A stretch of 64,000 nucleotides of DNA from Salminus brasiliensis. Taxonomy: Eukaryota > Chordata > Actinopteri > Characiformes > Bryconidae. This document shows positions 50,461-61,300 of this stretch, in pieces. How positions within the stretch are numbered: the first letter of the stretch is position 1; every line of letters begins with the position of its first letter. Under the pieces are notes generated by a model. That model made no database searches, was not told the origin of the DNA, and saw only the letters and a list, made by a program, of their open reading frames with translations. The DNA is taken from positions 40,149,973-40,213,972 of the forward strand of contig NC_132881.1 of NCBI RefSeq assembly GCF_030463535.1, written 5' to 3'. The position numbers and the translations under genes were made by a program.

Positions 50461-51594
50461 TCTGTGCACAGAACCGATTCTTTCGAATCATATGATTCAG
50501 ATTGTTCATAATGTTCCGTTATAGTAATAATTTGCGTGATAATAATAACAATAATTATGATGACAATAATGATAATTAAGTAACACACTAAGTGGTGCCA
50601 TTAACCATTTATACATTTGAATGAAATTCAGTTATTTAGAGTACACCCATTACTGACAACAGGAGTCTAACATACCCAATACACACTGTCATCTGGTAGA
50701 TAGAGGGGTAAAAAGCCCTCCATCACTGGGCTGGGGGGCAATGGATTGTCTAGAGTGCTGGAGCTCCAGCCAACACCCTGGGATAAGACTGAGTGGCGTT
50801 TTTCTTCTATAACTAATCATCCATTATCAGTACCCGAACTCTCTAATTCTCTCATGACCACAAACCATCAAATATTCACAGCTATATTCCAAAATCTAGT
50901 GTAAGGCATTTACAGAAGAGTAAAGTCTGTTATTGCAGCAAAAGGGAAAAACAGACCCTTGATTTGTAAAAGTAGCCCTGGCGGAGCAGGTGTCTACAAA
51001 CATTTGGACATGTACTGCATATATCATATAATGTATAAAATATATTTTCCTATTAGGGCAGTATGCTCAGTCCTAGCCTTTTTCTTTTTGCATTAATAGT
51101 AGGGATCTTTTCCTTATTTTTGTTGTCATTATCAATATGATTATGACTATGATTATTATTATTTATATTATTATTACCTTTCATATACAATAAAGCGGCT
51201 TTAATAGAATAGAAATGGAAGAACAATAAGAAAGCAAGTTAATTAAAAGTTAAATGAATAGATTCATTCTAAAAATGTTATATAATTTGTATATATGTGC
51301 TGTATGTATGTAAACAATACTATGTGTTCTTATTAGAGATATTCAAGACTGCGATGATCCAGATGTAAACATCGCTATGCAGATGCTGCAAAGGGTTTGA
51401 TTCGGTCGGATTTGTGATTCAAAGAACCGATTCAAAAGAACCGTTCATTCACGAGTTGGACATCGCTAGCGTTTTCCTCTCAGTTCCCGAATTCTCCAAT
51501 AAACAGTAAATGCTCTTTAACAACAGCTACATAGTTCAGCCCTAGCTGTGATTCAGTGGAACCAGCAGAAATGTTTGACCCAGTATTCCGACGT

Positions 51595-51614
51595 GTGTGT
51601 GTGTGTGTGTGTGT
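51595..51614. repeat. (GT)n microsatellite
   Basis: Pure GT, about 20 bp, upstream of ssrp1. Confidence 0.9.
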
Positions 51615-51723
51615 GGATATCTGTCAAACGGTGCCCTTTGCTTGTCAGAAGATTGCTAAGCTCCAGTTGAACTCAGTAGCCAGCAGCTCAAGGCTAACCA
51701 GCTATTAGCGAACATTAGCCGCA

Positions 51724-51726
<3 letters not shown>

Positions 51727-51760
<34 letters not shown>
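51727..51760. repeat. (GT)n microsatellite
   Basis: Pure GT, about 34 bp, about 600 bp upstream of the ssrp1 start codon. Confidence 0.92.
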
Positions 51761-51762
<2 letters not shown>

Positions 51763-51849
51763 GGTCACTGGCTTGAAACAGTGGATTGCCAGACTAGCTG
51801 CATAATATAGATATAAAGGCATCTGGTCAGTGAGTTAGTGTTCTGCATG

Positions 51850-52217
51850 GCTGCTGCTGTGTTTCTCCATCGCCTTTAGCTCATTGACTGAACAAAGAGG
51901 TGCTGACCTCCATCACTTTATTTAATAAGAGCTGAGAAGATCTGCAGACTTCTGCTCATCAAGTGAGCAAAGAAGAGCTGCACCTCTGCGCACGAGCCAA
52001 TGTTCCCTTAGAGCTATGTTTCACCTCCACCTTCAACCCCCTTCCAGGCTCCAGAAAGCCAAGCCACACCATATATGAACAACCCCAGCTTGTCAAAGCA
52101 CCTGTTCTCACAGTTTCAGTTTCATATTTTTTAGGTTTTAAGTGCTTAAATCTGGACATAAAGAAGCACTGACTCTAGTTTCCAGGATTCACCAACCAAT
52201 GCAGCAAAGACAGCATG
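51850..52217 (+). other. ssrp1: Probable ssrp1 noncoding first exon
   Basis: The coding exon 1 acceptor (CTCCTACAG at 52272-52280) requires an upstream leader. The best donor is CATG|GTGAGA at 52217-52219, only 62 bp before that acceptor; an exon this side of 52217 is likely but its start is unknown. Confidence 0.4.
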
Positions 52218-52324
52218 GTGAGAAAGTGTGGGTTTTAATGTCCTCTGCTTATTTGTGTTATTCTGATTTTCCTCCTACAGATACAGGTCCTGTATTGCTG
52301 GGACAAGACAGGGAAACTGCTGGC

Positions 52325-52378
52325 ATGGGGGACAATCTGGAGTTCAATGATATTTATCAGGAGGTCAAGGGCTCCTGG
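52325..52378 (+). CDS. ssrp1: ssrp1 coding exon 1
   Basis: 18 codons, [18 protein letters not shown], 44 bases after the acceptor. Confidence 0.95.
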
Positions 52379-55300
52379 GTGAGTATTCATTAAGGAGCAC
52401 ATTTTAAACATTGTATGTGTTGTTAAATGCATGTTTGTGTTGTTAATAAGTATTTATTATTATTATTATTACTGTTATTATTATTATGTGTAATTATTCA
52501 GATTGATTTCATGTGAAATATCTAACACTGGTGGTCATAAGAAAACCAGGGGCTGCAGTCTTAATGCAATTATTTGCATTTATTTGATGACCTGTGGATT
52601 CACACCTGTCTTCTGAGTTTTTATGTGTAATGTTGATAATGGCAGTAGTTTTTCCTAAAATATAAATAATTATTAAACATATATTAATGGTAGAGAAGTG
52701 CAGACAATTGTAAAGCAAAACAGACAAAAACATTTGCTTTATCTGGGGCCTGTTTTGCTTTACAATTGTCTGCACTTCTCTACCATTAATATATGTTTAA
52801 TAATTATTTATTTATTAGGAAAAACTCTAAAAGTATGTGGTTTTATTAGCACTGATGTGATCATGTCAGACAGCATGTTTCTCTAGAATGGCACATTTCA
52901 ATCACGCCCCTCTGACTTATGACTTATTCAGATTATTTTTCAGTAAATCTTAATTTATTTAATACTTTTGTTTAACTTTCCTCTTTTGTCTATGGATTTC
53001 CATTCATTTCCATTCATTTTTTAAATGAATGATTTTTAACCAAACGTTTTTTTGTTATCCTCCTAAAAATATTCCCTTTACGTCTGAACACAAATGCATT
53101 GATTTAGAGTTTGTAAAACACAATTTAATGAGCTAAAAAGTTATTTGTGTTTTTGTTAGGAAGCAATAATTATAATTATACATACATAATTCAGTCATTA
53201 CAGTATCACTCGTTCACAAGTGACAGCAAACAATGTTAAAGACTGTCACCAGTTCAGCCTATTTTCTCTCTCTTGTCCTCTTGTCTCTCTGTGTCTTTCT
53301 GCAGAATGATGGGCGTCTGCGATTCAGTAAGCAGGCAGTGGTGTATAAAAACAGTAAGACGGGGAAGGTGGACAGTATCTCTGTCACAGAGCTCACTCAG
53401 GCCCAGTGGAGAAGAGTCTGTCTGGGTCACGGCATCAAGCTCTGCACCAGCACTGGACATGTCTATAAATATGATGGCTTTAAGGACACGGTGATTCTCT
53501 GGGCTGTTTATGTTGTGGGGCTGGAAAACAGAATTTCTGCAATCTGAATTTAACACTTTTTTCTGTTTTGGTTTGTCAAGGACCTGGAAAAAATCTCAGA
53601 TTACTTCAAAGCCAATTACAAAGTGGAGCTGACTGAGAAAGACATGTGCGTGAAGGGCTGGAACTGGGGAACTGCTAAATTCAACGGTTAGTGAAAGTTC
53701 CTACCATGGGAGAGGTTACTGAAGTGTTATGAAGTTTGTCTGAATTATGTTGGCTTTATCTAAGGTCAAGTCTTGAGACTTTATTTGTCACTTCAACCAT
53801 AAACAAGTACACAGTGTAGTAAAGTAATGCTCCTCCAGGGATCTACCTAAAGTGCAACTGTGCAACATGGAGCAAAAAACAACAGTATGTTAATAAGATA
53901 ATTATGAAAGGAAGCAGAAACAGGCAGGACAGTGCAGCACCAACACAGCTCTCATTCAATGTGTGTGGTGAGGACAAGGTGCAGAGATATGACATACTAT
54001 GACATATGGGTATTTTGCAGTTAGAATATATGAACAGGTAGAAGAATGCAGTACTGTGGTTAATATTGTACATCTGCTAGTGTGGACCACGCTTTGACAT
54101 AGAGTGGAACGGTGGACTCTGGGTTGGCTGGACCACAAGCCGGTGGTGAATAAAAAAGGGAGTAGATGGGGTGTGCAGGTGCAGGTGGGTGCAACATTTG
54201 TTCGACACGGAGTTGGACTGAAAAGCAGGTTAATATAAGGGAGGCCAGAAGGAGAAGTATGGGGCGTGGTCCTTCTCTTGCAATTCAGTTATGTCACAAC
54301 TCCAAAACCTGTGTTTTAATTCTAGGCCCCCTGCTGTCGTTTGAGGTGAGTGACAGCCCAGTGTTTGAGATTCCGCTCTCCAGTGTGTCTCAGTGTGCAA
54401 CTGGAAAAAACGAGGTCACACTTGAGTTTCATCAGAATGATGACACAGAGGTGTCACTCATGGAAGTGCGGTTTTATGTCCCGCCCACCACAGGAGATGA
54501 AGGAGCAGACCCTGTGGAGGTAAATGTGTGTGTGTATGTGTGTGTGTGTTTTCACTTGACTTCAAAATCAAATTAATGTATTTAACTTAATGTTTCATTT
54601 ACTGAAGATTAGGTTAGAGGTAGTAAAAAATTGCATATACACTTTATGTCCAAATGTTTGTAGACACCCGCTCCCCTGCTCCTCAAGAGTTGCCTTTGAA
54701 ATCAAGGGTAATAATAGGGTAAATAATCATTTGTAAGACACTCCAGCATAGTGCCCAGTGCTGCAGAGCTTTATACCCAGATGGCATTGGGCATGGTGAT
54801 TTTAGACTAATGCATGGCTGCTCCAGAGTGTCCAGTTATATTGGTAGTGCTTTTGTATTGTTATTAAACAAGCTTTGCAGGGGCTACTAAATGAAGGTGT
54901 CAGTCATGGGTGCACTGTAAAGTAGCTGAACTCACTCATTAAAAGGAGTGTCTGGATGCTTTTGTATGTATAGTGTATATACAATGATTACATATGAATT
55001 ATTATACACTAAGGCAATGATAGGTTACTTATCTGGACAGTAAGTATTTAAAAAAAACATTTGAATAAACACAAATAAGGTTTATTGGGATGTATTGTGT
55101 TAACCATTTCCAAATCTCTCCTTGAGGAAGTCCAATATTTCCAGTTCTTAAAAACAGCTAGTTTATCTAATCAGGCCTCCCATTAAAGTAAAACACTGGA
55201 ACTCAACACATTTTTACAGTATCTGGAGTTTACAGAGTTTACAAACCTGTGTTCTCCAGCTAATTCTCTATAATTACAGGAAAACTGCTTTTGCACAATG

Positions 55301-58300
55301 TGCTTATATACTCTTGTATTATGAGATATAAGCTAGAGGTGGCATGCTAGACATGCTGCTGTTTCAAAAATGTTTAGTTTCTTTAAATCTTTGCTCTACT
55401 GTGACCACTAGGTGGAGCGCTTTTCTTATAAAAGAGGTTAGTGAAATGATGTGCAGATCATAGGTGCCAAATTTTTGTGTTTGTGGTGGGCTGAGGGAAA
55501 AAGACAGTACACTTATACAGCAGGTATATACAATTAAAAAAGATCAATATCTGGTTTAAAAAAAGTCATATATATTATATAAATTTGTTTCCTAATTGGT
55601 TGAGTGGGTGAGGTTGGAGCTCAATCAAATGTCCTTTGTCCAAGAGCTGCACTTTGGGCATCCTTGATCTACAGGAAGTGTAAAGAGTATTAATGAGGAA
55701 ATCTATCAGATGTGGTGAGGCTCTCAGTCTGGACCTGTTTTCTGTAAAGCATTAAACACAGCCTGCCACACTTTGAACACTACTTCTACAAAGAGTTGAG
55801 CAATTAGGCACAGTTAAGATGGTCCTAACTCTATAATACTTTTAAGCTACCAGACTCTGAATGTTTTAATGTGATGCTCTTTCAGGCGTTTGCGCAGAAT
55901 GTTCTTTCTAAGGCAGACGTGATCCAGGCTACGGGTGACGCTGTATGCATCTTCAGAGAGCTGCAGTGTCTCACACCCAGGGGCAGGTATATAAACACAC
56001 ACACAGCCATGACATCCTGCCTCTTGCTCACACTGACAAGCTGACTGCACTAAAAAAGGAATATTACTTATGACTCAAATGTGTAAATTGTCGCTGTCAC
56101 ACAAAAACATTACATCCAACATTAAAGGACTTCTAATTTAAATCAGTGTAAAAAGGCATTTTGGATAATTTCTATTGGTCTATTTATCATAGTATATTGA
56201 CACAGTGTAAAAAATAACATTATGTAAAAAGTGAAAGTGTCAAAATGTAGATACAAGGTTTTACATGCTCGTATGCAGCTATGAAATAATAAAATATGAA
56301 ATCAGTGACATCAGTGCATTTATCATCATATGACATCAGTGCATTTATTATGATTTATTACCAAAACCAAGTACACCGAAAGACAATATTTGTATTATGT
56401 GTTAATTATGTATACATAAAAATAAGAAACTAAAATGCATTACGTTTTTAACATATTTCACTGTCCACCATTCCATCTCATTATCAGAAGCAATTAAAAT
56501 AAAGAATTTAAAAAGATTCATTAATTTAATCTTCATCTTCTTGTTTCTCCCCTTTGGCAGATATGACATCCGTATCTACCCCACCTTCCTGCATCTGCAT
56601 GGTAAAACATTTGACTACAAGATCCCTTACACCACAGTACTGCGGCTCTTTCTGCTCCCCCACAAAGATCAGAGGCAGATGTTCTTTGTGGTGAGTGATG
56701 GTTGTGCCTTTCTGATTAATATTTTATATTGTGTAGTCCCTGGATGACGTCACTAAAGGAAGAAGCAGAAAGAAGCAAAAGGACCATCATATCAGTGTTG
56801 GGCGAAGAACTGTTTTCCAACTCTTTCAAGGCCTTCTGGTTGCTTTTGATCATAATTAACAAAAATCAATTATGTAATTTTAGAGAAGTCTCCATTGTAG
56901 CTCTCATAAATGACCAGTGGCCTACACAAATGCATACACTTACACACACAAATTATCGAGAACAACTGGAAAAGCTGGGAATCCCTTTGACATTGAAGTA
57001 TTTCAAAAGCTCATATCGTATAAAACTAAAATATGCTTCTTATTTTTAGCTCAGCCGATTCCTACTGAAGTGTTTAGCCTATACTGCTTTTCAAATGAGG
57101 CACAATATAGCCAATTCAGAGCAGAACTGATTTACAAACATCAGTCTAAAATTCACAGTAATGAAACCAGTGTGAATTTACCTTATTTTCCACTTTAATC
57201 CATCTTCAACTTTTTCTTCAACAGTTTTCTGCTTCTGGTTTGACAGCACATCTATTAATGTAGATTAACCACAGTGATAATACACATACAACATGAGTAG
57301 TATAATGTGTTTAGTTAGAGGGTGTCACAGTAATACAAAAGATTGGAGATCGGGGTGTTCTGGGGCACCATATAACTATTCCCCACCTTCCAAAGAAGAG
57401 GGCCTGCGTCTATGGTTGGAGGCACTAAATTTAAAAACCAGAACATCCTTACCTAGAGAAATGTCTCGGTTATAAGCTACAGTGAAGTGACATGTTGGGT
57501 GCTTTTGAGGCTTTTAGGTTTGCTCTTAGGCCAATGTGTTAAAAAGTGAGCTAGTAAGCTATGTTGTAAATAGCTGTAAATAATGTTAAAAAAACCTGTA
57601 GGAATGTTGGGTTAGCATAGCTAGCTACTTTATGATCAATGTCAACATCAGTACCCTACTTCAGACTGCATTTACTTTAAATAGGATATGACCATTAACA
57701 AATTTGGTACAAAATGACCAGAGATTTTAACCCAAAAGAGGAAGAAACAAACTCTTGAAAGTGGGAATGGTGAAATAAGGTGACTAGTGGAGATAACGAG
57801 AGGTTGGAGAACAGTCATGTGAAAATGAATTCTGAAGTGAACTTTAGAAACCTTTCAATTTATACTGTATATTAATGGATTGGCAAAGGACATTTGCAGT
57901 ACCTATGTAAACTGAAATTAATCTTCACGTGATGTTGTATGGACAATGAACACTTTATGGATTTATATGTGAACTTATTCAGCAGAGCTGCAACATTTTT
58001 TCTCATTCCTATTTTTCTTATCTCTCTTCCTTTAGATCAGTCTGGATCCTCCAATTAAACAGGGTCAAACCCGTTATCACTTCCTCATCTTGCTCTTTTC
58101 TAAGGAAGAGGACATCAACCTCACCCTCAACATGAGCGAGTGAGTCAGCCAGGGAAAGAGTAAGAGAGATAAACAAATTGAATGCAAAAGGCTAAAAAAA
58201 AAAGAAGATCATAACCACAGGATTGCCTTATGTTAGATTTATAATGTAAAACACAGAGAAAAGAATTGAGAGAAAAGTGTTCAGTAAAAATCTATTGGAT

Positions 58301-61300
58301 TCAGTTTCAGCAATCTTATGCTGTTGTGTCATCTTTTCCATTCATTGCGCCCCCTACAGGGAGGAGGTGGAGAGGCGCTTTGAGGGAAAGCTGAATAAGA
58401 ACATGTCTGGCTCTCTGTATGAGATGGTCAGCAGGGTTATGAAGGCTCTGGTGAACAGGAAGATCACAGTACCTGGCAATTTCCAGGGGTAATACACACA
58501 CACACACACACAGCATGAGTGTTCTATCACAATAAATAGCAATTTCATAAATTGTCCCTTCCATTCACCTTTTCTCACCCTTTCCTTTCTCTCTACAGTC
58601 ACTCTGGTGCACAATGTATTACATGCTCATATAAGGCCAGCTCGGGGCTCCTGTATCCTCTGGAGAGGGGCTTTATCTATGTTCATAAGCCTCCGGTCCA
58701 CCTGCGCTTTGAGGAGATCTCCTGTGTGAACTTTGCCAGAGGCACTACCACTACTCGATCCTTTGACTTTGAAATTGAGACCAAACAGGGCAACCAGTAC
58801 ACATTCAGCAGTATAGAGAGGTAGGAACCACGTTCATTGTGACTCATTGTTAAGAACTATGACGTATTTAATAATTAATATTAATTATTTAGTACCTGCC
58901 AAAATGAATATGTACGGTTTGTAGTGAGGAACTGAAATTTGGCACATTTGCCCAAATATGGGTTAGGGTTTAAGATTAGTTCATGAGCAGTAGTCAGTGA
59001 TTACGTCAGTATTTGGGGAAGATACCTTTTCTCGCTGATCTGAACTCTGCTTTGCTATTTCCCTTAAGACTGAGATTTGGGCAGGAGGAGCGTGTTTAAC
59101 GGACATGCTTGTCCTGACCAGACGTTGTTCACATTGCATGTACTTGTGTACATTAGACATAACGGCTTCCTTCCTGGCCAATTTGCCATTGGCCTATTCC
59201 CCCTTCGAAATATCACTATGATGCCATGATGTACTTTCAGTATTATTTGCTATAGTGTTCACTCACCAACTGTTTTCTCTAACATAGAAATGTGCATACT
59301 ATGATCTGTCTGATTTTAGCAGTTATCTGGTTATTGGTGGATATGTAATTTTCATACTCTTATTTTTTAGTTGAGATTGAAGTTGTTATCTAGTTTTAAG
59401 AAATTTCAAGGTTTTATCTCGAGATGTATACTCTTAATTTGAATCATTTTTCTACATCTATACATGTAAAACAAATGGAATCAGAATAAGGAAAGCTGCC
59501 CAGAAAATAGTAAACATTAAATTTAATAATATTTTTTTCAATACTACAACCACAACAGGAAAAACACACCACTATGGAGCCATTATCGACAGTAGGGGCA
59601 GGGCTGCTGAAAACAAGTGTTAGAGAGTATATACAGTATATACAGTCTGGTGGATGGGGAGGTGGTAGTAGCAAAAACCTACTACAACAAAAACTGATTC
59701 AATAACAGATTATAATCTGAAAAATGATTAAAAGCAATATATTTATTTTTCACCACATGTATACCATGAATTTGGATTCTTTCATCTATACATGTAAAAC
59801 AAATGGACCCAGAAGGAGAAATGCAGCCAAGAAAATAGTTATACACTTATTTCAATACTACAACTACAACAATTACAACTACAAAATTATGAACAAAAAC
59901 CTGATTTATAAACAGATGAACAGAACAGAATCCCTTCACCTATCACAAAATATATATATTTAATTAGGATTAATTAGGATATTTCTACATCTATACAAAT
60001 GCAACAAATGCATGTATTTATGATCAAAACCTGTGGTGGAAATAGTTAAACAGCAGTAAAAGTGTAACGTTAACCAAAAGCTCTTAAAGCAATAGTTTAT
60101 CCTAAAATCGTTTTAGCAGCCATATTGAAATGAGAGCATTGTACAGTACAGTGGAATCAATTAAACAATTGATAACACCTCAAAGCCTAGTTGTTATTCA
60201 GTAAATAATCCTAATGCAGAACTGGAATTATTATTTGGTAAACATTTGGTTTGGCATGTTGAGCTTGAGGAGTCCCACATGGTTCTATTTTAGATCCTAG
60301 GAAACAGATGTTAATGAAAGCAGTAATGTAGTTATGAAAGTGAATAAATGTGGGCTTGCATACAGAGTCTGAGGCAGATATGTGCTGATGTAGGCATGCA
60401 GTTTGCTCTTTACATTAGCCTCCAGTGCAAAACTAAAGAGGCAAACCTCACCTACCAAACACACACCCTATCACTGTGCTGGTCCATCAGCTAACGTGTA
60501 CCTCTGCCTTTCTTTTCCCTCCTGTAGGGAAGAATATGGCAAGCTGTTTGACTTTGTCAATGCTAAGAAACTCAGCATCAAGAACAGAGGCTTTAAAGAG
60601 GTACATCATTTGGTTTATGGGTAATTTTATCAATCACAGGCTTTCACTTCAGTACAGTAGTCATATTTTCAGACTGTGAAAATCTTAGCTATATGTTTCC
60701 TTCAGTGGACAGACTCTCACTCTCCTCTGTGTCTTTGTGCCCTGTGTATGTGTGTGTGTTCTTGTAGAAAAAGGTTGGTATGGACATTTCGGTTTGGAGT
60801 GGTTTGGGTGCTCTTTTAATTGCATGCTTGCGGTGTGATTACTTGTATGAGTGCAAATAATGCATTTTTAGCTCATTCACAATCTGCAGATCATTGTGTG
60901 CTATCTGTTAGTCCTTGAAGTGGACAATGTGCTGGCCTTAGAAAGCACAAGGTTTGTTTTCAAAAGCCAAGGGATACAGAGGTTGTGTTCTGTACACAAA
61001 AAAGCACTTTCCTCAGTATTGTACTAAATACCTCAGCAGTCAATCAGATGTCAAGGAATTCGTTTTAGCTAATTATGTGTTATATGACCACAGCCATTGC
61101 ATGATGGTTTGGAATGGGATGTGGGTACAGGAATTATGTGTGTGTGGCTGTGTGTGTGTGATTTAATAACAAGAATGATTTTACTGCAGTCCCTACTAGT
61201 ATTCACAATAGTGATGATTTGTAGTGTTATAATCACTAACACTATGAAGGATGGAGAGGGGGTGAGATGAGGGTGTGATTGTTTGTGGTGGAGAGAAATC

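Larger units (their letters stand above)
50520..51840. other. Intergenic region between divergent pold4 and ssrp1
   Basis: AT-rich centre with no gene. GAACCGATTC occurs at 50471-50480 and again at 51424-51433, near the two outer sides. (GT)n runs lie at 51595-51614 and 51727-51760. Confidence 0.5.
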
